A stretch of DNA of 64,000 nucleotides from Chlorobiota bacterium (GTDB lineage Bacteria > Bacteroidota > Ignavibacteria > Tepidaquicellales > OLB5), in NCBI GenBank assembly GCA_022616535.1, contig JAKEEM010000046.1:1-64000 (forward strand). Reading direction: 5' to 3'. A model generated the notes under the pieces. That model was not told the DNA's origin. It was given only the letters and a program-made list of their open reading frames with translations, and searched no databases. Positions 7,159 to 16,668 of the stretch are shown one piece after another (the stretch's first letter is position 1; every line of letters starts with the position of its first letter). The translations under genes and the position numbers were made by a program.

Positions 7159-8144
7159 TGAAACATGTATCAATAATAATACCAAAAGGGCATTTCAGCC
7201 TGGTTAATGCAGAAGGTACGCTTCAAATTCTTAGCTGGGTAAATGATTGTGTTGAAAGACTTGGAAGAAAACCGATATTTGACATTCATTTGGTCGGTTC
7301 ATCAAAATCAATAACCCAGTCAATCGGTTTATTTACCATTAATCCCGATTCACTGATTGAAGATATTAAAAAAACAGACCTGATTGTGCTTCCGGCAATT
7401 CACGGCGATCTAAAGAAAAACCTTGAGCTAAACGCCGAGCTTATCCCGTGGATAATCGGGCGCTACAAGCAAGGGTCAGAAGTTGTAAGCCTGTGCATAG
7501 GTTCGTTCTTTCTTGCTTCCACAGGTTTGCTTAACGGCAGACCGTGTGCAACTCACTGGGCATTTGCTAATGAGTTCAGAAGCCTTTTCCCAGAAGCGAA
7601 GCTGATGGATGATAAAATCATAACCGAAGCTGATGGTATTTACACTAGCGGAGGAGCGTACTCATTCACAAATCTTTTAATATACCTGATTGAAAAATAC
7701 GCAGGCAGAGAGGTTGCCATTTTAACCGCAAAGGCGTTTATGATAGATATAGACAGAACCAGCCAGTCACCCTTTATAATGTTTGCCGGACAGAAAACAC
7801 ACGGCGATAAAGCAGTTCTGAATGCGCAGGAATTTATAGAACAAAATTACACCGATAAAATTACCGTTGATAAGCTCAGCGAAAGATTAGGAGTTGGACG
7901 CAGAACGTTCGAGCGCAGATTTAAAAAAGCCACTGCAAATACAGTTGTTGAATATATACAAAGAGTGAAAATCGAGGCGGCTAAGAAGGAACTTGAGTCG
8001 GGGCGGAAAACCGTCAGCGAAGTCATGTATAATGTCGGCTATACCGATACAAAGGCGTTCAGGGACGTTTTCAAAAAATTTGCAGGCATTTCGCCTGTTG
8101 ATTACAGAAATAAATATAACAAGGAAGCATTTTTTTATTCTTAA
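7158..8144 (+). CDS. GlxA family AraC-type transcriptional regulator with DJ-1/PfpI domain
   Basis: The protein has 328 residues. Residues 1-190 are a DJ-1/PfpI-like domain with the nucleophile-elbow motif VVSLCIGSFFLASTGLL and the following ATHW. Residues about 220-320 are the double helix-turn-helix AraC domain (KITVDKLSERLGVGRRTFER and TVSEVMYNVGYTDTKAFRDV). GlxA-type regulators activate genes in response to small ligands. It is divergent from the minus-strand row of small enzymes, so it may control that row. Its promoter appears to place the transcript start at the ATG. Confidence 0.92.
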   Translation: MKHVSIIIPKGHFSLVNAEGTLQILSWVNDCVERLGRKPIFDIHLVGSSKSITQSIGLFTINPDSLIEDIKKTDLIVLPAIHGDLKKNLELNAELIPWIIGRYKQGSEVVSLCIGSFFLASTGLLNGRPCATHWAFANEFRSLFPEAKLMDDKIITEADGIYTSGGAYSFTNLLIYLIEKYAGREVAILTAKAFMIDIDRTSQSPFIMFAGQKTHGDKAVLNAQEFIEQNYTDKITVDKLSERLGVGRRTFERRFKKATANTVVEYIQRVKIEAAKKELESGRKTVSEVMYNVGYTDTKAFRDVFKKFAGISPVDYRNKYNKEAFFYS

Positions 8145-8169
8145 TAAGTTATTTTGAAAAATAGATTCT

Positions 8170-8209
8170 GCCTGCCTGCAGCAGGTCTACCTGTTGTAGA
8201 TAGGCAGGA
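8170..8209. repeat. REP-like palindrome (CCTGCC/GGCAGG family)
   Basis: CCTGCCTGCAGCAGG begins the element and GGCAGG closes it, giving an imperfect hairpin in the gap between the GlxA-type gene and uvrC. The same core occurs as a perfect hairpin at 20983-21001. The rest of the 270-base gap shows no gene. Confidence 0.55.
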
Positions 8210-8416
8210 AAGCCAGCTCAGAATAAAAGCTCATTCAAACAGCCGGAAAATACCCGAGACCACCCCTAACTCGATGCAGCCTTTTATTGTGACCATTCCT
8301 CAATGCCCTGACAGGGCTTGTCCAAATTCCATAAAAAAATAAGAATGTTATAATAATTAACGGTTTGAGCCGTGAATTTGCATTTAACTTCTAAGGTAAA
8401 TTTGCAATCTTTAATC

Positions 8417-10318
8417 ATGGCAAAGCCAAAACGTTTGGGTCTAGAGATCAAACTGGATAACCTGCCGACCACTTCCGGCATTTACCAGTTTAAGGATAAA
8501 GTAGGCAAAGTGATTTATCTTGGCAAGGCGAAAAATCTTAGAAACAGGGTCCGTTCTTATTTTGTGTCAAAGCCGGTTAATCCACTTACTTCAAGAATGA
8601 TTTCTCTTATACGAGATGTTGAAATAATCAATACTGATTCCGAAGTGGAATCCCTCATACTCGAGATGAACATGATAAAACGTCTCAAGCCGAGATATAA
8701 CGTTAATTTAAAAGACGACAAATCTTTCCCGTACATTGTAGTTACAAATGAGCCATTTCCTAGAGTGTTTCCGACCCGCAAAAGAAGAAACGACGGCTCG
8801 AAATATTTCGGTCCTTACACAGACGTTGGCACAATGAGATACTCGCTTAAGCTGCTTCGGGATATATTTATGATTCGGACCTGTAATCTTAACATTACGC
8901 AGGAAGCAATAAAGAAGAAAAAGTTCAAAGTGTGCCTTGAGTATCATATTCACAAATGCGAGGGACCATGCGAAGGACTTGTATCGGAGGCTCGGTATAA
9001 TGAAATGATTACGGAAGTCGAAAAAGTTTTAAACGGCAAAACGGATACTCTGATTAAAGAGCTTAGGCAAAAGATGAATGAAGCTGCACGAAATGAAAAA
9101 TACGAGGAAGCAGCGCTAATCAGAAACAAGCTTGAATCGCTTGAGGTTTATTCAGAAAAGCAAAAAGTTGTCTCCGAAGACCTGCTTGATAAAGATATTA
9201 TAAATTTCGTGAAAGAGGAAAATGATGCCTGCGCTATGATTTTAAACATCCGCGACGGCAAAGTTATCGGCAAAAGGCATTTTTATATGGATTCAGTTGA
9301 AGATAAAGAATCGAATGAAATTTTGGAAAGTGTTATTTTCAAATACTACTCGGAAAATGAATTTGTGCCCGACTATGTCTATTTGCCTGAAGAAATTGAA
9401 GACATAAAGGCACTAAATGACTGGTTCACTGAGAAAAATAGTAAAAAAGTTGAGTTTATTTTTCCAAAACGGGGTGAGAAAGTTCATCTTTTGCAAATGG
9501 TCAGGGCAAATGCTCAGTATTTGCTTGACGAGCTTAAGCTCCAAAGATTAAAACGGGAATTTATTCCAAATTCAGTAACATCGCTCAAGCGTGATTTAAG
9601 GCTTACAAAGCTCCCCCGAAGAATCGAATGTTTCGATATATCGAACATACAGGGCACAGATACAGTCGCATCGATGGTTGTGTTTGAAGACGGAAGACCG
9701 AAAAAAAGCGATTACCGCAAATTTAAAATTAAAACCGCATTGAATGAAGCGGGCAAGCCGGATGATTTTGCCTCAATTAGGGAGGTGATTTACAGGAGAT
9801 ATATTAAAAATGCTGAGGAAATGATTAACAATAACGTTTTAGTCGAGCAGATAAATACCGACTCAAAAGAAATAATGCTGTTACCTGACTTAGTGGTGAT
9901 AGACGGCGGAAAAGGACAGCTAAGCTCAGCCGTGAAAGTTTTAAATGATATCGGAATCGAGAACCAAAATATAATAGGGCTTGCGAAAAGACTTGAGGAA
10001 GTATTTATACCCGGCGCTTCCGAGGCGCAGTCAATACCGAAATCCTCAGGCGGGCTGAAACTTTTGCAAAGAATAAGAGATGAGGCGCACAGGTTTGCAA
10101 TCACTTTCCACCGTTCATTAAGAGACAAGAGAACATTAAAAAGCGAGCTTGAGGATATAGAAGGAATCGGGAAAATAACCGCACAAAAGCTGCTCAAGGC
10201 ATTCGGCTCCGTTGATAAAATTAAGGAACTCATAAAAGCCAATTTTGAAGAATTTGAAAAAAAGGCAGGAAAAAAAACTGCAGAGAGGCTAAAAACTGCT
10301 TTGTTAAACAATTATTGA
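8417..10318 (+). CDS. uvrC: UvrABC excinuclease subunit C
   Basis: From the ATG at 8417 the product has 633 residues. It carries the N-terminal GIY-YIG nuclease (TTSGIYQFKDKVGKVIYLGK, residues 18-37), a UVR domain around residues 213-242 (EEAALIRNKLESLE), the RNase H-like UvrC domain with CFDISNIQG near 403 and VVIDGGKGQLSSA near 493, and a C-terminal helix-hairpin-helix (DIEGIGKITAQKLLKAFGSV). UvrC makes both incisions of nucleotide excision repair in the UvrB-DNA complex. An upstream in-frame ATG at 8372 is less likely because the homologous region starts at the later one. A TAAATTTG element at 8397-8404 would give a leader of only about 8 bases. Confidence 0.95.
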   Translation: MAKPKRLGLEIKLDNLPTTSGIYQFKDKVGKVIYLGKAKNLRNRVRSYFVSKPVNPLTSRMISLIRDVEIINTDSEVESLILEMNMIKRLKPRYNVNLKDDKSFPYIVVTNEPFPRVFPTRKRRNDGSKYFGPYTDVGTMRYSLKLLRDIFMIRTCNLNITQEAIKKKKFKVCLEYHIHKCEGPCEGLVSEARYNEMITEVEKVLNGKTDTLIKELRQKMNEAARNEKYEEAALIRNKLESLEVYSEKQKVVSEDLLDKDIINFVKEENDACAMILNIRDGKVIGKRHFYMDSVEDKESNEILESVIFKYYSENEFVPDYVYLPEEIEDIKALNDWFTEKNSKKVEFIFPKRGEKVHLLQMVRANAQYLLDELKLQRLKREFIPNSVTSLKRDLRLTKLPRRIECFDISNIQGTDTVASMVVFEDGRPKKSDYRKFKIKTALNEAGKPDDFASIREVIYRRYIKNAEEMINNNVLVEQINTDSKEIMLLPDLVVIDGGKGQLSSAVKVLNDIGIENQNIIGLAKRLEEVFIPGASEAQSIPKSSGGLKLLQRIRDEAHRFAITFHRSLRDKRTLKSELEDIEGIGKITAQKLLKAFGSVDKIKELIKANFEEFEKKAGKKTAERLKTALLNNY

Positions 10319-10476
10319 TTTCCCTTGATATATTTTAAAATTTTTCATTAATTTTACTAAAGATAAATTTTAAATTACAAACTTTCAGTAAAATTTATCA
10401 AATACATAATACCGTTTTTAAGCGGGAACAAAATTTATCCTTGCAGCGTATATTTCACAAAACTAACCTGTAATTT

Positions 10477-11154
10477 ATGGAAATAACCATTGGGGATTTT
10501 ACCTCCGTATCAGATTTGGAAAAATCAAGATACCTGCTATTAAACAAGTTTAAGTTTTGCGAAATGGAGTTTAACCAGTCGCGCCTTTACCCCACTTACC
10601 AGATGCTTATTAATATCCACCAGCAGCTTGTGGATATAATGAACAACCATAGTAAAATCTACAATAAAGAATATACGGACGCCTTAAGCGAAGAAGAAAC
10701 TGCGGAAAAACAAAAGATAATTAACGACGAAATTGAAAAAAGCTTTGAGCTTATGCACTGGGCGTTTTCGCATCTTAATAAAACCCTCGAAACGGGCAGG
10801 GCAATTTACGACTTTGTCGATGAAAGCATTAACATCGAGTCAATTGGAATAAGCAGTGAACATAATAAAGAAGGTTATTTTGTAGTTCCCAATAATCAGG
10901 GAAGAATACTTAAAGTAATAAAGTATGAGAAAAATCTTTACAAAATTTTAAAAACAAAGGAAGTTGGCAATTACGAGTTCAATATAATATTAATCCCCAA
11001 AGCTGTAGTCAGAAACTACATTATTTCAGAGGATATCCTAAACCAAATAATTTACTATTTGGATACGGAGCTCAGTTTTCCGTTCAGCCAGACAATTCTG
11101 CCTGTTGCAAAAAGAAAATTTTTGAATTTTCTTGAAACTAATTCAATCAATTAA
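10477..11154 (+). CDS. Hypothetical protein (lineage-restricted)
   Basis: I do not recognise this 225-residue protein. It has an N-terminal MEITIGDFTSVSDLEKSRYL, a long helical middle (HQQLVDIMNNHSKIYNKEY; EKSFELMHWAFSHLNKTLE) and a C-terminal half with beta-strand character (EGYFVVPNNQGRILKVIKYE; FNIILIPKAVVRNYIISEDI). It has no signal peptide and no membrane segment, so it is probably cytoplasmic. The gene overlaps the convergent M15 peptidase gene by 12 bases at the 3' end. Confidence 0.7.
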   Translation: MEITIGDFTSVSDLEKSRYLLLNKFKFCEMEFNQSRLYPTYQMLINIHQQLVDIMNNHSKIYNKEYTDALSEEETAEKQKIINDEIEKSFELMHWAFSHLNKTLETGRAIYDFVDESINIESIGISSEHNKEGYFVVPNNQGRILKVIKYEKNLYKILKTKEVGNYEFNIILIPKAVVRNYIISEDILNQIIYYLDTELSFPFSQTILPVAKRKFLNFLETNSIN

Positions 11155-11964
11155 CAGCTCAGGTCTGTATTCAAAGTGCATTGTGTCATAATGGTACCAT
11201 TTCCCGCCCCAGATAAACCCGTGCTTTTCGAAAATTTCAATTATTTCCATCGGAATTTGGCTTTTCCAGACCAAATCCCCGTCCCATTGCCAGTAGTTTG
11301 AGTATTTTGTATTAATGTCTATTGACGTTCCGAAAGCGTGTGTGCTTAATCGGTTAGTCCCTGCAATATTACGCCAGTTAAAAGTACCTGCAGTTTTATT
11401 GATGTATTTGTGAAATTCCTTCCCAAGAGTTGACTCAATTTCATCCGAAACTACCTTAAGCTTTTCCGACGCTCCGTTTACACTGTTGAACTGCACGGAA
11501 CATCCGCAAATCGAAGGGAGCCAATTTACGGTTACAAGTTTATTCTGCACTTCACCTGATGACGAACCGTACATTTTTTTAAAGAACGGCTCATATCGGA
11601 TTCTTCCAGGTTCAAAGTTTTCGGGTGGCGGCGAGTCCCAATCCGCTCCTTTAACATATCTTTGTGACATCATATCCTCAAGGTCAGGATTGTTTAGTTT
11701 TTCATCGTGCGTTTTATTTGAAATACCGTCATCCCATTGCATTTGCGTCCCGTCTCTCCAATAAAGCGTCGTCTGATTTGCTGAATCCAAAAAATCCGGA
11801 TATGCTCTTAGAAGTTTGTTTAAGCCTTCGGGAATACTGCTTTGAAGCTTTATGCTATCCTCTAGGAAAGTGTTTTTATTTGGAACAATATTTGTGTAAT
11901 TTGATTTATTATAATTACACGAATAAAGACTAAATAAAATAATAAAGCAGATTAACAGGTTCAT
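11143..11964 (-). CDS. M15 family D-Ala-D-Ala carboxypeptidase-like lipoprotein
   Basis: The 273-residue product begins with a lipoprotein signal (MNLLICFIILFSLYSC), so Cys16 should be lipidated. The catalytic zinc motif is visible as LSTHAFGTSIDIN (family pattern SxHxxGxAxD) about residue 207, and the second His as HYDTMHFEYRPELL near the end. VanY-type M15 enzymes trim peptidoglycan peptides in the periplasm. It has an ordinary length for the M15C group. The gene is divergent from the methyltransferase at 11998, with only 33 bases between the two starts. Confidence 0.85.
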   Translation of the reverse strand: MNLLICFIILFSLYSCNYNKSNYTNIVPNKNTFLEDSIKLQSSIPEGLNKLLRAYPDFLDSANQTTLYWRDGTQMQWDDGISNKTHDEKLNNPDLEDMMSQRYVKGADWDSPPPENFEPGRIRYEPFFKKMYGSSSGEVQNKLVTVNWLPSICGCSVQFNSVNGASEKLKVVSDEIESTLGKEFHKYINKTAGTFNWRNIAGTNRLSTHAFGTSIDINTKYSNYWQWDGDLVWKSQIPMEIIEIFEKHGFIWGGKWYHYDTMHFEYRPELLID

Positions 11965-11997
11965 AAGTAAATATACTTTAATGTTGAAAATACTTTA

Positions 11998-12705
11998 ATG
12001 CAAAAAGGAAAACTCTATTTAATCCCAACATCGCTTGGAAATAATGATTTAAAGCTGGTTCTGCCTCATTACGTATATGACATAATAAATGACATTGATT
12101 ATTACATTGTTGAAAATATAAAAACAGCTGCGGGATTTTTAAAACAGGCCGGGATTAAAAAAAATATTCATGATTTATTTTTTTATGAATTGAACGTCAA
12201 TACAAATTAAAAAAAAATCGAAAACTATTTAGACGCAGTTAAGGAAGGGAAAAACATCGGTTTAATATCAGAAGCCGGTGTGCCCTGCGTGGCTGACCCG
12301 GGGGCTGCGATAGTTTCACTTGCACATCAAACCGGAATTCGCGTAATTCCCCTAACAGGACCGTCATCTTTAATACTTGCTGTAATGGCGTCGGGATTAA
12401 ACGGACAAAACTTTGCATTTAACGGATACCTTCCGATTGATAAAAAGGGAAGAAAAGAGAAACTGAAAGAACTGGTGAAAAGAATTAAATACGAAAACCA
12501 AACACAGATATTTATCGAAGCTCCTCACAGAAACGATATGCTTTTAAGAGAGATATTGACCAATTGCGATAGCGGTTTGAGATTTAGCATTGCTAAAAAT
12601 CTCACTATGGAAAATGAACTTGTCATTACTAAAAAAATTTCTGAGTGGAAGAAATCAGAAACTAGAATTGGAAAAAATCCGACGGTTTTTTTAATTGGAA
12701 GGTAA
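11998..12705 (+). pseudogene. RsmI-like SAM-dependent methyltransferase, interrupted by an in-frame TAA
   Basis: Two pieces lie in the same frame: 11998-12207 (MQKGKLYLIPTSLGNNDLKL...) and 12211-12705 (KKIENYLDAVKEGKNIGLIS, then EAGVPCVADPGA, IPLTGPSSLILAVMASGLNG). Together they give 235 codons, normal for the tetrapyrrole-methylase-fold family that includes RsmI (16S rRNA C1402 ribose methylation) and YraL-like proteins. The only break is the TAA at 12208-12210, in a stretch of A residues between NVNTN and KKIENY, where homologues have a charged or polar residue. A single base change would restore the frame. Real nonsense mutation and sequence error are both possible. Confidence 0.8.
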
Positions 12706-12715
12706 AATTATATAA

Positions 12716-12832
12716 ATGGTTAAGAAATCAGCTTTATTGGGTAAGTTATTAATTACGTTTGTAATTCTAAGCGCATTGTTTATCATTTACCTGACAATAA
12801 AATTATTTGTTGCAGGACAAAATTTCAGATAA
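12716..12832 (+). CDS. Small single-pass membrane protein (38 residues)
   Basis: A short ORF (MVKKSALLGKLLITFVILSA, continuing LFIIYLTIKLFVAGQNFR) encodes one strongly hydrophobic helix flanked by basic ends. It starts 10 bases after the methyltransferase stop and ends just before a hairpin terminator. The clean membrane-protein pattern supports it, but I see no strong ribosome site and no family match. It resembles in style, not in sequence, the two tiny membrane proteins near 61.5-62 kb. Confidence 0.4.
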   Translation: MVKKSALLGKLLITFVILSALFIIYLTIKLFVAGQNFR

Positions 12833-12837
12833 TTGAA

Positions 12838-12872
12838 AAGGAGGCATATGACGCCGCCTTAATTGTAAATTT
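12838..12872. terminator. Hairpin between convergent genes
   Basis: AAGGAGGC (12838-12845) and GCCGCCTT (12853-12860) pair with one mismatch, with a T-rich run after it on the plus strand and TTTTC after it on the minus strand. It lies between the small membrane protein and the convergent HU gene and probably ends both transcripts. Confidence 0.45.
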
Positions 12873-12882
12873 TTTTAATAAC

Positions 12883-13158
12883 TTACCTGTTCACTTCACC
12901 CGATAAAGCCTTGCCTGCTTTAAAACGGGCAACCTTCCTTGCGGGAATTTCAATAGATGCGCCGGTCTGAGGATTTCTTCCGGTTCTTGCGTTTCTTTTC
13001 GATACGGAAAATGTCCCAAAACCAACAAGCGAAACCCTCCCGCCTTTTTTCAGGGTTTTGGTAACACAGCCGATGAATGAATCCAATGCTGTTCTTGCTG
13101 CGACTTTTGTAGTCTTAGCATCAGCAGCCATTTGTGCAATGATTTCTTCTCTTGTCAT
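12883..13158 (-). CDS. HU family DNA-binding protein
   Basis: The 91-residue protein carries the HU/IHF signature: MTREEIIAQMAADAKTTKVA, then VSLVGFGTFSVSKRNARTGR around residue 43, the DNA-contacting arm NPQTGASIEIPARKVARF, and KAGKALSGEVNR at the end. The intercalating Pro of the arm is in place. HU dimers bend and compact DNA. The upstream region has CAAAAATA at 13209-13216, read as TATTTTTG on the coding strand, a plausible TAnnTTTG promoter element giving a leader of about 46 bases. Confidence 0.95.
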   Translation of the reverse strand: MTREEIIAQMAADAKTTKVAARTALDSFIGCVTKTLKKGGRVSLVGFGTFSVSKRNARTGRNPQTGASIEIPARKVARFKAGKALSGEVNR

Positions 13159-13316
13159 TTTTAATTGGATTTAATTTAGTTATTAAGTTGTTGATTAGAA
13201 TAGTTTTACAAAAATAACTATTTCTTAACAAAATAAAAAATAGGCAAACTAGAATTTATCATACCTTTTATGATAGAAATTAATTCGTTAACATTGTGCC
13301 TTAAAAATATTATTTA

Positions 13317-15116
13317 ATGAAATTACTTCTTTCCTATCTTAAGAAATACAAGGGATTTGTTGTACTTTCTTTGTTTTTAGCTGCAATTAACCAAATTTTT
13401 TCCCTGTTAGACCCTATAATTTTAAGATTTATTATAGATGATTACGCCACAAAGTTTGACCATTACTCCCAGGAACAATTCTTCAAGGGAGTAGGATTGC
13501 TTCTTGCCCTTGGCGTAGGGTCGGCTTTTGTATCACGGGTTGCCAAAAATTTCCAAGACTACTATATTAATGTAATTACCCAAAAGCTCGGTGCGCAAAT
13601 TTACGCTGACGGGATAAAGCATTCCCTTGAACTGCCCTACCAGGTTTTTGAAGACAAGCGAAGCGGGGAAACACTTGGTATACTGCAAAAAGTGCGGGCT
13701 GATGTAGAAAGACTAATTTCCGCATCCATTAATATTGTTTACACCACTTTAATAGGGATAATTTTCGTAACTGTTTATTCATTTACGATACACTGGATAA
13801 TTTTCCCGGTATATGTTGTTACTGCTCCGTTAATCGGATGGGTAAGCTCACAGCTCAGCAAAAGAATTAAGAAGATACAGAAGAAAATTGTTGCAGAAAC
13901 AACATCGCTTTCCGGCACTACAACTGAGTCCCTGCGAAACATTGAACTTGTAAAAAGTCTTGGACTTTCCCGCCAGGAAATAGGGCGGCTTAACAGCACA
14001 ACCGATAGGATACTCGGGCTTGAGCTGAAAAAAGTCCGCTACATAAGAAGCCTGAGCTTTATTCAGGGAACACTTGTGAATTTTTTAAGAACGTCGATAT
14101 TGTTCATTATGATGTATTTAATCTTTTCAAAAGTTATATCGGCGGGAGAGTTTTTCTCTTTATACATTTATTCATTTTTCATTTTTGGTCCTTTGCAGGA
14201 GCTTGGAAACATCATTAACATTTACAGGGAAAGCGAGGTTTCACTAAATAACTTTCAGGATATAATAAACACCCCTCTGGAACGCAGACCCGAAAAACCC
14301 GTATCGATAGGAGATATTATAACATTTACGTTTGAAAATGTCAGCTTTAAACACCAAAGCGCAACCACCAAGGCGCTTGAGAATATCTCATTCAAAACTC
14401 ATCTTGGCGAAACTGTAGCATTTGTCGGGCCCTCAGGCTCGGGCAAAACTACTCTTGTAAAACTTTTGGTGGGACTGTATACGCCGCAAGTCGGTAAAAT
14501 TTATTACAACGGGATTCCGGGTGATGAAATTGATTTCGACCACCTGAGAAACCAGATTGGATTTGTAACACAGGACACACAGCTTTTCGCTGGCACTATT
14601 AAAGAAAACCTTTTATTTGTTAATCCAACTGCAAGTGATGCTGAAATACAGGACGCACTGAACAAATCCGCGTGTCAGAGCTTGCTTGCCAGGGCGGATA
14701 AGGGAATCAATACACTTATAGGTGAAGGAGGTGTTAAAGTATCCGGTGGAGAAAAACAGCGATTATCGATTGCCCGAGCGCTGCTCAGAAAGCCTCGACT
14801 GCTGGTTTTTGACGAAGCAACCTCGGCGCTTGATTCGCTGACCGAAGAAGAAATCAGCCAAACCATACGTGACGTTTCGGCAAGAACAGACCACATCACA
14901 ATATTAATTGCTCATCGTCTTTCAACAGTAATGCACGCGGATAAAATTTACGTCCTTGAAAAAGGGCGGATTATAGAAGAAGGCAGGCATAACGAGCTTA
15001 TCGATGCTAAAGGGTTGTATTACGCAATGTGGCGCCAGCAGATTGGTGAAAGGCACGGTGAAAACGGTGCGCCTCAGAAAGCGCTGGAATATACCGAGTC
15101 CAAAGCCTTACAGTGA
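13317..15116 (+). CDS. ABC transporter, fused permease and ATP-binding (exporter type)
   Basis: This 599-residue protein joins six transmembrane helices (residues about 1-310) with an ATPase domain. The Walker A motif GPSGSGKTT is near residue 371, the signature VSGGEKQRLS near 475, and Walker B LLVFDEATSALD near 497, followed by the H-loop IAHRLS. This is an MsbA/LmrA-type half exporter that works as a dimer in the inner membrane; the cargo could be lipid or drug. The gene stands alone, with an AT-rich upstream region, and is followed 47 bases later by apaG. Confidence 0.93.
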   Translation: MKLLLSYLKKYKGFVVLSLFLAAINQIFSLLDPIILRFIIDDYATKFDHYSQEQFFKGVGLLLALGVGSAFVSRVAKNFQDYYINVITQKLGAQIYADGIKHSLELPYQVFEDKRSGETLGILQKVRADVERLISASINIVYTTLIGIIFVTVYSFTIHWIIFPVYVVTAPLIGWVSSQLSKRIKKIQKKIVAETTSLSGTTTESLRNIELVKSLGLSRQEIGRLNSTTDRILGLELKKVRYIRSLSFIQGTLVNFLRTSILFIMMYLIFSKVISAGEFFSLYIYSFFIFGPLQELGNIINIYRESEVSLNNFQDIINTPLERRPEKPVSIGDIITFTFENVSFKHQSATTKALENISFKTHLGETVAFVGPSGSGKTTLVKLLVGLYTPQVGKIYYNGIPGDEIDFDHLRNQIGFVTQDTQLFAGTIKENLLFVNPTASDAEIQDALNKSACQSLLARADKGINTLIGEGGVKVSGGEKQRLSIARALLRKPRLLVFDEATSALDSLTEEEISQTIRDVSARTDHITILIAHRLSTVMHADKIYVLEKGRIIEEGRHNELIDAKGLYYAMWRQQIGERHGENGAPQKALEYTESKALQ

Positions 15117-15163
15117 CCGTATACTTTACTTGATTATGTTTAAATATTATATTAAAATTACAA

Positions 15164-15565
15164 ATGCCTCTAAGCACTAATTCCGATACAGTCACCGAAG
15201 GAATCCGTGTTCAGGTATTTCCCGACTATATACCTGAACAATCAAACCCGGAACTGAACCGCTTTACTTTTTCATATAGAGTGATAATTACAAATCAGAG
15301 CGAAACGAAAGTTAAGCTCCTTTCAAGGCACTGGCTTATTATCAACTCCGAGGGCGACCAGGAAAGTGTAAACGGTCCGGGAGTTGTCGGCTATACACCC
15401 GAGCTTGGACCCCGAGAATCGTTTGAGTACACCAGCTTCTGTCCCATAAATACAGGCTGGGGAACTATGGAAGGCTCATACACTATGATTAAAGAAAACA
15501 GCGAAAAGTTTGAAGCCGAAATAGGCAGATTCTATCTTGTAAGCGATGAAGTTCTGGCTGAATAG
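15164..15565 (+). CDS. apaG: ApaG domain protein
   Basis: The 133-residue protein has the ApaG beta-sandwich blocks: GIRVQVFPDYIPEQSNPELN, FSYRVIITNQSETKVKLLSR, HWLIINSEGDQESVNGPGVV and FEYTSFCPINTGWGTMEGSY. The ApaG fold is fibronectin-like; in enterobacteria apaG mutants show a cobalt/magnesium phenotype and the molecular function is unclear. Length and motif order are normal. It may be cotranscribed with the ABC exporter. The gene ends 12 bases before the convergent CapA-like gene. Confidence 0.93.
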   Translation: MPLSTNSDTVTEGIRVQVFPDYIPEQSNPELNRFTFSYRVIITNQSETKVKLLSRHWLIINSEGDQESVNGPGVVGYTPELGPRESFEYTSFCPINTGWGTMEGSYTMIKENSEKFEAEIGRFYLVSDEVLAE

Positions 15566-15576
15566 TCATTCCCCTA

Positions 15577-16662
15577 TTAATTCAGCGAAACCTGAAAATA
15601 TTTTGAATCAATTTTTTTAAAATCGTTTTTTGAAAGTCCCGTATTAATCAAATATCCATTGCATTTTTTAAACTCCGTTTCGTTTACCAGTCTGATTTGA
15701 TAATTTGTTTTAAGGTTATCCGTAAAAACCGGATAAAGTTTTAGTGTCTTGTCCTTTTTTTCACTGACCTCAAGCTTCACAATGAAGCTACAAGGCTTCG
15801 CATCAAATTTTTCATATCTGCCGGGAGAATTAAAAATAAAGTTGCCGATATTATAAATTATCCATTTGCCTTTATAATTTTCAATCTTTTGTATTCTGTG
15901 TGCGCCGTGCCCTATTATTAAATCTACACCGCCTTCGATTAACTTAATTGCAATTTCTGACTGATACACATTTGCCTCTCTGTAATTGCTGCCCCAGTGA
16001 GAATAAACAATTACAAATGCACTTGGATTTGATTCTTTAATTTTCTTAACTTCGTTAATTATTTTTCCCGGCTCGAGAAGATTCACTCCGCCGGAATTCT
16101 CGCTTGCATAATAATTTTTTTCAGCGAAGCTTTTTCTGTGCCAATAACATCCAAAGACAAAAATTTCAAATTCATTTTTCCCGATAGGAAGTCTTTTTGT
16201 AAAAGGCTTAAAAGCTTCGGTTTCATTATATCCCGCACCGAATGAGCTGATTGAGTAACTATTTAGAGATGCAGCCGTAGTTTCAAATCCCTTAAATCCC
16301 AAATCAAAAATATGGTTATTTGCAAGCGATACAGCTCCAATGTTATACTTCGCTAAATAAAACGGCGTACTGTCAGCATTTGAAAAGTGAATGTATTTCT
16401 TATTTGAAGTGTAATCAATTTCATAAGTGGTTAAGGGAGTTTCAAGATTTGCAAAGACCAAATCAGCACCGGTAAGCAAATCTTTTACATTTTGGAAGAA
16501 ATAATCATAACCGTACTTATTAATTACATTTTCCCCTCTGTTAAACTTCTGGCCGGTCTGATAGCTTTCTCCAAAATAAGTGTCACCCAGAAAAACAATA
16601 GATACCGAATCCGAAAAAGCTGATTCAAATAATAGCAGAAGAGTAAGTAATATCTTTTTCAA
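15577..16662 (-). CDS. CapA family protein (poly-gamma-glutamate capsule-type metallophosphatase), secreted
   Basis: The 361-residue protein starts with a signal peptide (MKKILLTLLLLFESAFSDS). It then shows the PGA_cap blocks: VFLGDTYFGE, LVFANLETPLT, AVSLANNHIFDLG, VIVYSHWGSNYRE, IIGHGAHRIQKIE and IYNIGNFIFNSPGR. The Asp, Asn and His residues of these blocks form the calcineurin-like metal site. CapA proteins take part in poly-gamma-glutamate synthesis in Bacillus, but most homologues have an unknown substrate, and no capBC partner is nearby. It is 6 bases downstream of the antiporter gene on the same strand. Confidence 0.88.
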   Translation of the reverse strand: MKKILLTLLLLFESAFSDSVSIVFLGDTYFGESYQTGQKFNRGENVINKYGYDYFFQNVKDLLTGADLVFANLETPLTTYEIDYTSNKKYIHFSNADSTPFYLAKYNIGAVSLANNHIFDLGFKGFETTAASLNSYSISSFGAGYNETEAFKPFTKRLPIGKNEFEIFVFGCYWHRKSFAEKNYYASENSGGVNLLEPGKIINEVKKIKESNPSAFVIVYSHWGSNYREANVYQSEIAIKLIEGGVDLIIGHGAHRIQKIENYKGKWIIYNIGNFIFNSPGRYEKFDAKPCSFIVKLEVSEKKDKTLKLYPVFTDNLKTNYQIRLVNETEFKKCNGYLINTGLSKNDFKKIDSKYFQVSLN

Positions 16663-16668
16663 TTCAAA

